DNA of 64,000 bases from Megaleporinus macrocephalus (GCA_021613375.1 CM038716.1:17306024-17370023), one strand, 5' to 3'. Positions 46,550 to 58,980 are shown, counted from the first letter of the stretch. Made by a program: numbers and translations. The notes: a model not told the origin generated them from the sequence alone.

Positions 46550-47369
46550 CACATATATACGCAAATGTTATTGCACATTTTCTATTTAGCTTTTGTTTTG
46601 GCAATATATAGCAAGAAATAGAAATTATGCTCTAAAATATGCAGAAAATGCTACATTTCCCAGTAGAGAATGTGTTCATTTGCACTGATTTTAATTATTT
46701 TGCAATATGTTACATTCAGCAAATAAACAGTAACTGTGCATTAAAATGATCGCTAGCGGATGTGCACTTGTTTCACTTAGAAAATTATTAGCATTCAGGT
46801 CTACTGGCTTTAATCACAGAGGTGCAACTTCTCACAATTTCGTGGAAGTGCTTATAAACATCTTGCATGTTTGGTAGAGCATAATGATTTATTTGTAATT
46901 TGTGAGATGTTGGTGTGACTCTCGCTTTATTATCTTTATCCTGATACCCTTTCATCACAGATCAGAGTCACATAAACATCTCAGTCACAAATTAATCAGC
47001 ACGCATGAGTGCAATAGTCCAACTACTGCATGTCATGATGTTGTGGGGAATATGGAGACGTAGCAGCACAAATGGTTAACAATGCGGAGTGTTTTGTGCA
47101 GAATCTTGATAGAAACTTAAATGTAGAAATAGCAGCACAATAATATGATTGCGGAATTTTGATCTACCTCCAAGTAAGTGACAACAACTGGCCAACCTGG
47201 AGATAAGTGATGTAACAAGCTGGGTATCTTATGAGAAAATTGGGATTCAAATGGGGAGTTTTGGTAAATGACAAAAAACAAACTAACAAAAAACACAAGA
47301 AGATTGTAGACACCTGCTCTTCCACTGTTTCTTCTGATATTAAATGTATGAATAGAGCGTTTGTCCCCC
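46549..47369. other. AT-rich spacer
   Basis: Nothing recognised. Confidence 0.45.
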
Positions 47370-47600
47370 GTTAGCTGCAGTAACTGCCTCTACTGTTTTA
47401 GCAATTCTTTACACGAGATGTTGGAACACTGCTGTGAAGACTTGATTACATTTAGCCACAAGAGCATTCGTGAGGTCAGTACTAATGCTGGATGATTACT
47501 TCTGGATTATAAATGCCACTCTGACTCATCTCAAAGGAATCAGATGATGCTTCATTTCTCTGGTGAGTGCAGTTCCAGCTAGAGGAGGCCTTTATACCCC
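47370..47600 (+). repeat. Dispersed fish DNA-element fragment
   Basis: GTTAGCTGCAGTAACTGCCT, GATGTTGGAACACTGCTGTG and TTTAGCCACAAGAGCATTCG, GTGAGGTCAGTACTAATGCT match, in order, a common fish repeat (AGCTGCAGTAACAGCCTCTA...TTTTGGAACATTGCTGTGG...CCACAAGAGCATTAGTGAGG). Downstream similarity is interrupted, so it is internally deleted. From memory; class probably DNA transposon. Confidence 0.6.
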
Positions 47601-47859
47601 CCACAACCCAAAGCTGAATTATGTAATGTGTTGTTTTTTCATTTACTTAAGCAGTTTTCCAAAACATAAATAGTGTGTTTTAATGTTGTTTTGTTCCTTA
47701 GAATTAAAACTATTTCAGTCATAAGCAAAAACCAATTGCAGGTCATAATATGGCTAAACTGGTTTTCATCAGGAAGCTAAGCCAAACAGATCTGGCTCAC
47801 TAATATGTGCTGAAATGCACATTATTACTATGGAAACAAACTCAGCTGTCACCTGTGAT

Positions 47860-48330
47860 ATCCTAGCAATACCTTAATAAACCACTGGAAACCACAGTAA
47901 TAGCTTATTAACCATATGGGGTTTGCATTTATATTTATGGTATTTATCCAGAGTGACTTAAAAATGTTATCAGTTTACACAACACTTCACTCGCACAAGG
48001 ACTCTTATTGGAACAGTGTAGGGTGCGTGCCCAGACAGGGGATCAAACCCTGCAGTGTGGAGAGCAGAGGTGTTATCCACTACACTATATCAACTACTTA
48101 CTGTACCATACTACAGGCAAATGCTCTGCAACACCTAAGCAATCACATGGCAACCCATAGCAAGGGCCAAGCAATACTTAAACAACTACTTGGAATCCCA
48201 CAGCCATGGCCTAACTAAACCTTACCAACCACCTGGGATTCCACAACAATGGAATGGCCTAGCAACCACCTGGAAAAACAAAGCAACACCCTAGCAACCA
48301 CAGGGAATTTCATATCAATGGCTTTGTCGA
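47860..48330. repeat. Degenerate CCTAGCAACCACCTGG-type tandem repeat, interrupted by a SINE
   Basis: Phrases such as CCTAGCAATACC, CACCTGGGATTCCACAACAA and ACACCCTAGCAACCAC occur at 47862-47905 and 48115-48330, on both sides of an antisense SINE. The spacing of units is irregular, roughly 25-45 bp. Confidence 0.65.
47915..48104 (-). mobile_element. tRNA-derived SINE, antisense
   Basis: On the minus strand the head reads box A TAGTGTAGTGGATAACAC (about 48070-48089) then box B GGGTTTGATCCCC (about 48041-48053). The body has TGTTCCAATAAGAGTCC, and the 3' end GTCACTCTGGATAAATACC plus ATAAATATAAATG resembles the common CTGGATAAGAGCGTCTGC...AAATGTAAATG tail of fish SINEs. ACCATA at 47911-47916 and 48105-48110 could be a short target-site duplication, but six bases is weak. 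Confidence 0.7.
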
Positions 48331-48703
48331 GCCAACTTGAACTTCACAAACTCTCCCCTTTTACTTTTTAACTGAGATTCTGTAGCGAGTCACTCAATAT
48401 TTCTTGGTTTTATTATTACCTTTAAACAGCTGCTCTTTACATTAAAAATAATAAATGCTCCAAAATAAATCACAAAAACACTTACAGAATGAAATTTTAA
48501 CCCTCGCAACTTATTTAGCTGTAGGGTCATAAATGTACTACCAAAGTCTTTTTACCAACTGTTGAATACGTGTTAGGAGGAACTATATTAAAACATCTTG
48601 ACATTTTGATTCACTTTATTTATGTTTCGTTTTGGAAACTAAAGCCAGCTGCCTCTTATATTATGTGAAATTTTATAATAGCACCAACAGAAATGGTGAA
48701 CAT
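48331..48703. other. AT-rich spacer
   Basis: Nothing recognised. Confidence 0.45.
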
Positions 48704-48860
48704 CCTATCAGAATAAAAATCATTACAAGGTTTTGTTACCACACAGACTATATACTATTCTGTGATCAAGTACAGTTTTGATATAATTAAAAAAAATATA
48801 TAATTTAGCTTTTTTTCTATGCAGATCTTTAGTTACTGGCTGGCAAATCAGAACATTAGG
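48704..48860 (+). repeat. Old dispersed repeat, copy 1 of a local pair
   Basis: It shares CCTATCAGAATAAAAATCA, TACAAGGTTTTGTTACCACA, CTGTGATCAAGTA and GCAGATCTTTAGTTACTGGC with 51272-51440 in the same order and orientation, at clearly reduced identity. Confidence 0.75.
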
Positions 48861-49180
48861 CCTCATTCACCAACATCCTCCCATGTTTTTTTCTTAAATT
48901 TTATTCTTACGAAAGCCTCTTTGTTCTTACGAACTGCAGAATTGTTTACATATTTGTGCTTTTGCATGTATGTAGATTCTGTTCGTACCCAAGAACACAT
49001 CCCAAACAAGAAAAACATAGCTGAACGTCAGAATTGTCATGAGAACTATGAGAGTTATAGGAGGAAAAGACGGTTGGAAAAAAACGGTTGGAGAGTTCCA
49101 GTTTTTATAAATTTAAACTCAGAACGGAATAGTGTGGGGCATTTTTCGGGGCACCGTCTTCATCTGGTCATGACCCTCTA
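48861..49180. repeat. Possible dispersed repeat beginning GGCCTCATTCACCAAC
   Basis: AGGCCTCATTCACCAACATC, TTCTTAAATTTTATTCTTAC and TTGTTCTTACGAACTGC resemble a fish repeat with CTCATTCACNAA and TTCTTANGAA motifs. The frame 48819-49181 crossing it has no domain. Confidence 0.35.
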
Positions 49181-49309
49181 ACTCACAGTAGAGGCATCTC
49201 TTACACTGAACTCACACCTAATGTTTATTCAGCCACAAATGATGCCTGGTTTTCTAAGTGATCTCCTTTAATTACTTCTTTTGCTAAATGAGCACTTAAA
49301 CACTCATTT

Positions 49310-49534
49310 AACTGTGCTAATTAAAGCATGTCCATCGATCGTCTATGCAATCTCAGCGAGGATATAATTGCAGTGAGAAGGAGCGTGACCGCAGCTATGA
49401 AGCGAAGCTATAACTTAAAACAGACGCGGGCAGTTAGTGCAGAACGAAGTGCAGAAGCAATTGGGCACTGGAGCTCGTCCAGCTCCCTGCTGGCACTCTT
49501 CAGCTCGCTCGCAGCCAGAGACGTGTGGGTGAGT
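49310..49534. other. Candidate conserved noncoding block or exon with splice donor
   Basis: Complex sequence from CTAATTAAAGCATGTCC to GACGTGTGG/GTGAGT, where the donor consensus GTGAGT lies at 49529-49534. An open frame MSIDRLCNLSEDIIAVRRSV continues to the donor and beyond (49328-49576). It has no recognised domain and no visible Kozak support. A regulatory element is at least as likely as an exon. Confidence 0.3.
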
Positions 49535-49819
49535 GTGTGTATGTGTGTGTGTCATGGTGTAAGTGAGAGAGAATGATGGGCAGATGTGAAAAGGCATGAA
49601 TAATTTACACATACCTATCCATTCTCTCTTCATCTCTCCTCGGCAGGGAGAATGAACAGATCTATTTCAGCAGAAACACAATCTGAATATTCTTTTAATA
49701 GCAGGACTACATAGGACCACACTTCAGATCCTCAAACTCACATACACACAACTACACCATTTATTAGTTCCAGCAGTGACTATAATAAACAGTAGTTACT
49801 GAATAATACATTCTAAAAT

Positions 49820-49831
49820 TATTATTATTAT

Positions 49832-49862
<31 letters not shown>
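49820..49862. repeat. (ATT)n/(AAT)n microsatellite, inverted halves
   Basis: ATTATTATTATTA followed by ATAATAATACTAATAATAAT, giving a small hairpin-forming trinucleotide tract. Confidence 0.9.
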
Positions 49863-49947
49863 GGCTGGGTTGTGGAATAAGTTATAGACTATGGCTAGTA
49901 TAAAACAGCATTCAGGTTAATCTTGCAAGTAGTGAAGCATTAAAGCT

Positions 49948-50095
49948 GAGACAGGGGCAGTCGTGGGCTGAAGGTTAGAGAACCAGCCTTGTTCAAGCCC
50001 CTGAACTGACAGGACATGACCCCCAACTGCTCCCCGGGCACTGTGGATAGGGTTGCCCACCGCTCTGGGCAAGTGTGATCACTGCCCCCTAGTGT

Positions 50096-50134
<39 letters not shown>

Positions 50135-50153
50135 TTTAGCAGAAAGAACAGAC
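49948..50153 (+). mobile_element. tRNA-derived SINE, partly deleted
   Basis: GGGGCAGTCGTGGGCTGAAG, TTAGAGAACCAGCCT, box-B-like GTTCAAGCCCCTGAAC, ACTGCTCCCCGGGCACTGTG, GCCCACCGCTCTGGGCAAGT and CACTGCCCCCTAGTGTGTG follow the order of a common fish SINE. It runs into a (TG)n tract at 50094-50133. An internal part between head and CTCCCCGGGC is missing compared with the family as I remember it. Confidence 0.75.
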
Positions 50154-51271
50154 AATATTAAAGCACATCTGACTGTTCAGTGCTTTTAAAGGGCATCACA
50201 CACGGATATACCATCTCATGTCATGCATTCTTCTAAGCATTAGAAGCCATTGGTTATAATTAAAGCTGACACATGCTGTAGCTCCATTAATCCAAGCACT
50301 GTCCAATTCCTCAGCGCATCACAGCACAGTATCATCATTTTGTCTATAACTTTATTAAACCAATGCCATACTGAGGCCATAGAAATCACATGTAGCTTAA
50401 AGTTCACACAGCTTGTGCCTTTCAGCTCAAAAACAGCGGGTTTGTAAAGAGAACTGATAAATGAACAATTGTTTTTACTTTATTTTACTTTATTATAAAA
50501 ACTACTGAGAACGTCAGCCATGTTTCTCTTACTAATGAACTCATAAAAACACAGTCCAGAGTGATTATGAGGGCACTATAGTTTCAACAGCGCACTGAGC
50601 ATTTCTAGTAAACACTGCAGATCATTATATCAGCTGAATGTGGCCCAAAGTATGTTATGATTCTCTCGTTACTTGGGCGCAGTCAGAGAAATTAATGGCA
50701 GCAGCTGAATTCTTAAAAATGACCAGATTCTTGACTCTTGACGGTATAAAAAAAGAAAGGTTCTGCCTCCTGCTAATGATATAGCAAAGCGATGATAAGA
50801 TGTTATGTGAAAAAAGTAGCAGTCATTTTTACACTTTTTCCTTATCGCTTGCTTCAACTTCAGCTTTACTGAGGAGAATCTGTAATTCACTGATTCAGGC
50901 ATTTTTGCTGCCATTAAGTACAGTTACTTACACAGTTCACGCCCACACAGTGCACCACTAATGAGGGACCATTTTGGTCACCATCATGTCATCAGAAATA
51001 AATGTTGTGCTGTATAATACACTGTAACAAAGGCTAATGGTATTTACATGCTTGGCCAGATTCCGCTGACCACAAGCGAACACTTATAGTAAACTGAGAG
51101 TAAACTATAGAGTCAACTGAGATGGACAGCAGTAACTGTGACCATAACACAATATTTCTTATGGATTGTGTCTAATGGATTTTCTGGAAATGTATCTAGA
51201 AAACAAAAAACAGTAAAGAACTTTTAGTCAACTTGAATTGGGAATATTCTGCTGATTTTAAAGTTGATTTG
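50154..51271. other. AT-rich spacer
   Basis: Short chance frames only. Nothing recognised. Confidence 0.45.
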
Positions 51272-51440
51272 ATCCCTATTAGAATCAAAATCCCAATAAA
51301 TCATTATATTTCTTTACAAGGTTTCGTTTCCACACAGACCACATATTTATTTTGTGATCCAGTAAAATGTTTTTTTATTATTACGCTTTATTATTGCACA
51401 GCAGATCTTCAGTCACTGGCTTACAAGATAGAACACTGGG
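51272..51440 (+). repeat. Old dispersed repeat, copy 2 of a local pair
   Basis: Counterpart of 48704-48860: CCCTATTAGAATCAAAATCC, TACAAGGTTTCGTTTCCACA, TTGTGATCCAGTA and GCAGATCTTCAGTCACTGGC. Confidence 0.75.
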
Positions 51441-51880
51441 ACTTTGGTTACTAATAACCAAGTGATACATTTTTAAGATTATTTGATATTTTTTTTATTT
51501 ATTTAGACTATTTAACACAAATATCTGCAAGAAAGTCTTATAATTAAGTTATAATTGTGAAAACAGTTACTCTATACTTGGTTGAGCCACTTGAGTCACT
51601 CTCTACACACAAAGCAAACTTCACTCTCGCTTTCCTTCCTGCTCTCTACACACAGAAGCGCACCTGAGCCAGGCCCTCAGGTGTGTGTGACTGTATCTTT
51701 TTCCCTCTTACTGCTAATCAAAGCTCTCGTCTGATCCTCATCCAAACAGCAGCAAGTTCAGTCAGAGAATTTAACCCTGGAGGAAACGTGGGGCTCCTTT
51801 GAAATACAAATGAACAGGTACCTTCAAGCTGTGCACACACTCACACCTCCATTTACTCACTCTCTCTCACACATACAGTG
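51441..51880. other. Spacer
   Basis: Nothing recognised. A short GA-rich run follows at 51918-51945. Confidence 0.4.
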
Positions 51881-52325
51881 GCGGGGGGCACGGGAAGGAG
51901 ATAGAGACAAAAGAGGGAGAGAGAGAGAGAGAAAAGAAGAGAAAGCGCTTTTGGAAATCATAAATTAGTCATAGTTGGCAGAAACACACAAAAAAGGTAA
52001 TTAATGGCCATAATTTGTCGTATGAAATTTTGAATCGACCCCAAGCCTCTAGCACAGCGCTTTAATATTCCGCACCAGCGAGGCTGCCAGTGCAGCCGCA
52101 TGATCTGCACTCCAATGAGCACGAAGGCGCGTATCAGCGGCCGATCAGATATGAAAGCGATACATGCACGCACCTGTTTGTTTTACAAAAAACACTTAAA
52201 TCACCCAGAAGTGCACATCACTGCAGCTTTGAGGTTAACAGAGATAGGATCTGACGAGAAGTGGAAAAGCCCAGAGCTGTCGGCTCATGGGATGTCCCAA
52301 ATTTCTATTCCTCCCATTTGATGAG
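51881..52325. other. Strong candidate conserved noncoding element
   Basis: After a GA tract the sequence is complex and balanced with AT-rich homeodomain-type clusters and CpG-containing parts: CATAAATTAGTCATAGTTGG, GGTAATTAATGGCCATAATT, CAGCGCTTTAATATTCCGCA and AGCACGAAGGCGCGTATCAG. Frames on both strands (51958-52173, 52100-52321) overlap in conflict and lack domains. This mix is typical of developmental enhancers; no alignment is available. Confidence 0.4.
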
Positions 52326-53449
52326 GACCTCTTTTCATTAGGAAACTGACTGCTTACATGTTTAAGTAATACATCTGAAAACTGTGTATGATTACCTTCT
52401 CTTTAAAAGACAATAAATAAAAAAGCTAGATATACATTTGGTACAGTGAATAAGGAGTGTTTGGAATATAGAACTGACAGTAATGTGTATGCTTCCAAAA
52501 TTGCAGGACTAGGTGGAGAAATCTACCGTACCAGACAATGAAGGGGACGTTGGCACTTTTCATACTTTTAGACATGGTTAATGTTAATCTTTAAATAGAA
52601 CTGAAAGTTGGCGACCTATCTAGCATCCTAGTCGAGGATTTACAAAACAGTCTGGTGAATAGAAAGCCAACGGCAGCTCCCACAACAAGATTCTGGACTT
52701 ATTGTTTAATAGCAAGCAGCTTTGCTCAGTGTTTGACCCTGAAGAGACTGACTGGAGCACATTTATTAGCAGCACAACCCCAATTGCAAGTAGCAGCCAT
52801 GCTGTGTGATTTTATACCTGTTTGATGGTTGAGGCTTAAACTGAAAGTTTCAAAGTGAGTAGCAACTTTGTTGTTGATACTGAAAGCAAATAACTAATAT
52901 ATGTAACATTACCTACCAGCCTCCAGTAACTAGCATCAGCACAGCCAAGTATGGTTATCTAGCGTATTACATCGATGTTCATTGTATTTTCCTGTCTATA
53001 TCAATGTCGTGCTTCTGTGCGAGCATCACTGTAAAAAAGGGAAAACTATTTGTGTCATTGTGTCTACATGGTGTGTAAAACTGCATCTGGCCATTTTTTT
53101 ACAAGTCACATGTGTATTCTACATCAGAGAACTAATTAAAATGCTGAAGAAGTGCATTAAATGGCATTGATATACAGAACAGTAAAAAGCAATAATTCTG
53201 AAATTGAAGTTGTTTTTTCGTGGTTACAATGCTGTTTAACAGTTTGTCCAATCAGAGCTCACATCCTCAAAACAGTTCTTATCACTCTTAACAGAAACTT
53301 GCTGGCTAAAATTACACACTTTGTTTGCAAAAAGGTCCCAAAACAGTAAACACACACCACAAAGCAACCCTACAACTCACAGTCACACAAGTAACTGTTA
53401 CAATCACTCATGAAACAATCACAAAAACGTTCAAAAGGTTCAATTTGAA
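52326..53449. other. AT-rich spacer
   Basis: Nothing recognised. Frames 52982-53170 and 53161-53349 have no domain. Confidence 0.45.
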
Positions 53450-54020
53450 ACTTGGACCTTTGCTGGTGTTGGAGTTTTAGGATATTGGAACACATTCGTG
53501 TCTCTTTGGTAGTTTTACATTTAAGGGCAACCTCCACCAACTAAAAAGAGATTCTACCCCAAATTTAGTAGCATCCCGCTTCTGGCTGGCTCGGCCAAGG
53601 GTATGTAGGAGGCGTGGCAGTGCAGAGCAGCAGCACGCTGAGCACCGTGGCGGCACTGCGCCTGTACTAAGACAACCTTCAATCTTGTAAATAGTTGTGG
53701 CTGTTAGCTTAAAGACGTGTAAATGTGTTACTGGTGCTATTCTGTGTTTGTGCTCGGCGTCATGTTGAATTGCACAGCTAGAGGTGACCTGCCTGCTATC
53801 TCGGCTGCCTCAGCAGCTTTGGCCAGTGCTTTCTCTTCTGTTCCTGCATTATGTTTTCTGCAACTCCTTCCGTGCCAAGAAGTCTAAATATTTTCCTGAT
53901 CAATTTTTGCCATTTTCCTGATTTTTTTACCAAACTTTTGAAAAGCAACCGTGATTGATGATGCCAGTCCCCAGGCCTGACTTTTAGGGTAGGTCTTGAC
54001 TGAACTGACATTTACAGAAA
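53450..54020. other. Mixed block, possibly an old DNA-element remnant
   Basis: A GC-richer centre (GGCGTGGCAGTGCAGAGCAG, GTGGCGGCACTGCGCCTG) sits in AT-rich sequence. CCTGACTTTTAGGG at about 53974 is shared with 20048. Not assignable. Confidence 0.3.
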
Positions 54021-55499
54021 AATTCCAGCAACAATTACATAGACCATGTCATCAATCATAATCATGTTCATGGCCTATAATCAAGTAAAATTAAAGCTGA
54101 CACACTGTGGCAATCACAGTACAGTTGTTTTTTTTTTCCTGATTGTTACACACTGTTTTTGTGCGCTGGTACTGATATCTGAAGCTCAGGGGGTTGTTTA
54201 CGCTGGTGCAGTGTATTTAAACCCAAAGAAACACATTTTACTACATTTCTGTCTCATTCCAACTTGCTTACACATGTTTTGCACAATATTAAGCACAATT
54301 CACCATCTCCAATCACAAATCCTTTTAAAACATAAATGCAGAAAATGCATAAACGTTACACCACAGGTTTCCTGTATGGATCAGACTTTATAATAAAAAT
54401 ACTTTAAATAGGTAGATACACATTTTACTTTATGCAGTAAAGCTACACAGTGGTGGTTTGTATGATCTGGCAGCACCTGTAAACATTCAGCCAGTGAACT
54501 TCAACCCAGCAAAAAACACATGAATAAAGAACAGCAGCTACAGGTACTACACTGCAACCGGCTGTATGATGAAGCTAGCTAAAAGAAGAAGAAGATTGGG
54601 CGAGGAGGAGTGTGAGGACAGAGAAGGCGAGGAACAGTACATCTCTCAGGTCTGCACAAGCTCCATTCCAGAACCAACTGAGGCTCTGGAACCCCGCCTC
54701 CCACCATATTCACCTTTTCTAAATGAGGAATAAGAATTTTTTCTCAGTCCAGACCAGCAGATCACCTGGTTTCTAGTTGTGGAGGATAATTTAGGATCTG
54801 CCCTCACCGGAGAACACATTCTACAAACACACTGTATGTGATGTAGAATGCTTAGTTATGACCAAGTGGAGATGAGAGACTGTTTTCTTCTTTCTTTCTT
54901 TCTCTCATTATTTATTTATTTATTTAATTATGTATTAATTAATTCATTTGTTCAAACAAATTCTAATGAAATCCATCTAATTTTGTCTGCTGTTTGGTCT
55001 AAATTTAATTAAATGTTTTACATTTTTTAACATGTGGTATGTTTTGTGTTTTCATTCCTTCTGTAAACACCAATAATTACAAATAAGCCATTTATGAATA
55101 ATTCACTAAAAGTATATGAAGTGTCATTTCACTGTTTCTAGTCTGCAGCAGCAAACTCGCTCACACGACCTTATTCTCAAAGGGAAAATATGATTTGCCA
55201 TAGAAATTTATATAATAGCTGTATTTGATATTTTGATGTAAATATCTTTTTTTTAGAAGAATATTAATATTTTAGGAGCCAGAGATCCACAGTGTTCATA
55301 TATAAAAGCTTTGAGCACTTTTCTGAATTAAGGACAATACAGGGCAGCCAATCTGAACCGAGCTCATTAATATATATAAAGAGAAGTTGGAAAATCTATG
55401 GAAAATGGATGCGTGGTACATAAAACCACATATATTACAAAAGCTAAGCTGAACCTAGAAGAAATAAAATGCAAATAATGTAGGACGTGGGCCCTTCAT
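54021..55499. other. AT-rich spacer with (CTTT)n and (ATTT)n
   Basis: TTCTTTCTTTCTTTC at about 54889-54904 and ATTTATTTATTTATTTAA at about 54909-54927. Nothing else was recognised. Confidence 0.5.
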
Positions 55500-58155
55500 T
55501 AAATTAACTTCTTTAAAAAAATGTAGTTGTTAAGAGTTGCTTCTGTGGGCTGTCTGAATTCCCACCCATCCTTCTACTCGTACACAGACGCTCTGCCAGC
55601 TTGGCTGGCAGTAACCCTCAGCAGCTGGGTGATGTGTTATGGTTCCTCTGGCTATATGACTAAACAGTGGGAGGAGCCTGATCAGAAGACTGATGGCTCA
55701 CCCACAGCGGATGACACACTGAGTGCCAACAGGCACAACTCACACACTCATAGTGCTATTCTCTATTCATACTTCAGTCTTTTTCTCTGTACCACACACA
55801 CTGCGCAGGACTCTGTTCATTGTTTCCTGAGGCGTGTCGATATTTCTAAGCGAACATGTGAAAGGACACTTAACAGTGATTTATGATCTCAGTTCAGTTT
55901 AAATGAGAGCTTGCAGTGCTATAGCTGTTACAGTTATTTAATTATTCAATGTTAGGCAGGTTAGCTAGTGAGAGGCCAGAGGGTAGATGACAGATTATAT
56001 GACATTAATAAAGCAGGGTTCCCCATGAACGTGGTCAGGGTGCAATATACCCCCTGATATGGAGGGGGGGGCTTGTTGACTTGCTAATCAAGCGACGGTG
56101 GGCTGCTTACTTGCCATAGCAGTGTTGATGTTAGATAGTTTTGTAATGTCTTTCACCCTTTAACTGAGATCTTACTCATGTATTCATCTGTCTTCAGCTT
56201 GAGAAACGGCTCAGTTCACTCTTTTTACCAAATCCTTTGCGAACTGAGCAAGTTTTCAGATTTACAAACATGTTGGTCATGCAGTTAGTTCTTAATTTAC
56301 ATGTTTGGACACTAAGGACAAAGTCGTGCCATTCTAAAGATATTCTTTTGGCCACCCCATGATGTACAAACTGTGCCCACTGCACAGAGTTCGATGTGGC
56401 AGTAAGGAAGTACAACACCCACTGCACATTTCAGAATTCAAGCAACTTCCTGTAAGGTCATTTTGACATCACAGTCAAAAATAGCAAACATGTGAACACA
56501 AAATCATTGAGAACATTCTTCACTACACTAATGGAAGCAGCTAATGTAGCTAGACACTCTAGATAGCTAATATTATTTCTTTAGCTACTGTGAGTTACTG
56601 GCTGGTTGGCTAGCCAAATTAATATAAATTAACTGCTTGGTGCTTTGTCTGTAATGTTCCATCTTCTATCTTCACTAAACAGCAGACTTACACACTGTAT
56701 CAGCAGAGTTAACTTTAGAGATAACACAATCTGTTTGTGGCCAATATCAGCAGAAAATGTTAAATCAAATATTAGTGGTTATTAATTAAATCCAGTGATG
56801 TAAAAGGAGAGCGGTGGGGAAAGCGTAGTAATGTTTTTCACATTTTTTAAACATTGCGGGACGATAACGTCACAAATTGCTTCTCCATTTTTGTTCATTT
56901 TAAGTTTTCTGCATCATTTGAACGCTCCAATGCCCGTTTACACTGTGTGACAATTTCATGCTGAATGGACCAATAGAAGTGATCCAAAACAGCTGGATAA
57001 ATTATGGTTCCAGTGACTTACACTGAAAGTAAAGTATGTTTTGGTCTCTCAAACTGCCATGTCTGCTAAGGCTTTGTATATTTTAAAGTTAGCTTAGTGC
57101 AGGTCATTGACAAAAGCATAACAAGTCTCCCTATTCTCTACAACACTTCTTTATTCTCTTCTCTACTAAATGTGTAATCATCAAGATTTTATCTACAGGA
57201 ATACACTTTCTCAGACAGGATAGCATATCAGACCTAGAAGATGCCCCAAACTTGATTGACCGTAGGTTGCTACTTAAAAGTGGAATACAACACATGACAA
57301 GACGCCCTGGTATCCACATCAGATTGCTGTGTTAATAATATTGTTAGCTGTGTAGTCCTTACTGAGGGTTAGCATACAGTTTAGGTAGTTGGGTAGCACG
57401 GCGGACCAGTTTAGGTGCTCATTTCAAATGAAGTGCTTTAATTAAGCAAAGCACAGACTTACCAATTAGACTTTTTGCTATTGCCATCTCATACTACTCT
57501 CTCTCTTCAGAGAGTTGATCATCCCCCATCCTTTGTTTGTATTTAAATGACCGTCTCCTCCCTGATACCAATCACCCCCCAAGGTGGCAACATACCAATT
57601 CCCCTTAATCTTGACAACCCAAACTAACCGCTAACAGACTGGTTGTGATCGACTGAGCTGTATTTCCCGTGTGTCAATAAACTACGCTAAAGGTCTCCTG
57701 ACTTCTGATTCCTGAAGGCCAAAGTTCTAACAACATTTTAAAGCTTAATAGATTTCGATGGAAGCATAGAAGATCTGTTGGAATGTCAGTCGATACACAA
57801 AGTTTTTGTATCTGTGTTGGCAATCTGTCATTAATAACTTGCTGCTTTCACTGCTGGAAAAAAGAGCACAGACCAGCTAGTCGCTACCAACACATGTTGT
57901 GTTTTTGATGCTGGTTTTCTGGTGAACCAGCATGAACAGCATGGAACTCATGTTAGTCTAAGCTGTTTTCTCTTCTGCAGGCTTGTGGAATTAAAGTTAG
58001 TTTTCTTGTGAAACGGATACTTAATTAATGTGTCAGGTAACCACATATAAACGCAGTGTATCAATAAATGCAAGTTTATTGATCTCAGTAGTTACATCTC
58101 GTATGTTAAAAAGGCTAAATTATTACCAAAATAACAGAATTATTTTTACTGCACA
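55500..58155. other. Long spacer
   Basis: No gene was recognised. The frames 55527-55886 and 56194-56427 (minus) lack domains. CACAGACCAGCTAGTCGCTA and GGTTTTCTGGTGAACCAGCA near 57870-57935 recall a fish repeat built of ACCAGC/GCTGGT motifs, too short to assign. Confidence 0.4.
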
Positions 58156-58480
58156 TGCAGGATTGACCAGCACATTGTGGGGTCTCTGACGCACACCTGT
58201 CCTTCAGGGGCCTAGCGATCCTCTCAGCTGGTAAAACTGCTCAGTCTGCAAACCGCTGTGATGTTATGCGGGGTGGCTCTGCTAAGAGATGGCAGAGAGT
58301 GCCAGTGATAGGAGGAGCCTTGAGAGCCTGAGATGAGGAGGACGGCTCTGAGTGGAAAGAGATCCTCCATCCGCTTTATAGCTTTTTCTTATGCCCGTAC
58401 AGCCGGGAGGGGGAAAAAAGAAAGGACTCTCTCTCTCTCTCTTTCTCTCTCTCTTTTTTCAGATTCACATAAAGTTTGAG
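58156..58480. other. GC-rich candidate regulatory block
   Basis: Balanced to GC-rich complex sequence (GCGGGGTGGCTCTGCTAAGA, AGAGTGCCAGTGATAGGAGG, CATCCGCTTTATAGC), ending in a (CT)n run at 58430-58453. No coding frame. Confidence 0.3.
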
Positions 58481-58980
58481 ATATTTGATGATTTATAGGG
58501 AGAGGAAGAGAGGAAGAGAGAGGGAGAAAGAGAGGGTGAGAGGGAGGGGGTGGTGGCAGGGGGGTTTAAACATGATGCAAACCATTTGGAGAGGGGAGTG
58601 GAGGCTGCCAGCACAGCCTGCTCTGTTTAAACTGGAGAGGAAGTGACCGTATATACAGCATGCCAGCAACCCCGCTCTCCCCTCGCTCGCACACACACAC
58701 ACACGCATTATCGCCGAGGTCAGTCCCTGGCCATTGGCTGCAGAGCGTGTTTGTTATTGTAATATTGTGTTTCTTTACATCACCATCCCAGCCACCGTCA
58801 CCATTATTATCATTATTCCTATTATTACAATCTACGAGGCTCGGGGGCAGACAGCGGGGGCAAGAAGAAAGGCGGCCGGAGGAGGAGAGAGAGAGGAAAA
58901 AAGATGGGCTGAAGAATGAAAGGCAGAGCAGAGAGGGAGGATGAGAGGTCAGCGTTTTCCCTCAACACTCCAACATGACT
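58481..58980. other. Purine-rich tract and candidate regulatory block
   Basis: GA-rich 58500-58560, then complex GC-rich sequence 58590-58760 with CCGTATATACAGCATGCC, CA at 58690-58705 and CCATTGGCTGCAGAGCG (CCAAT-type). A second purine-rich run follows at 58855-58945. Frames are low-complexity. Confidence 0.3.
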
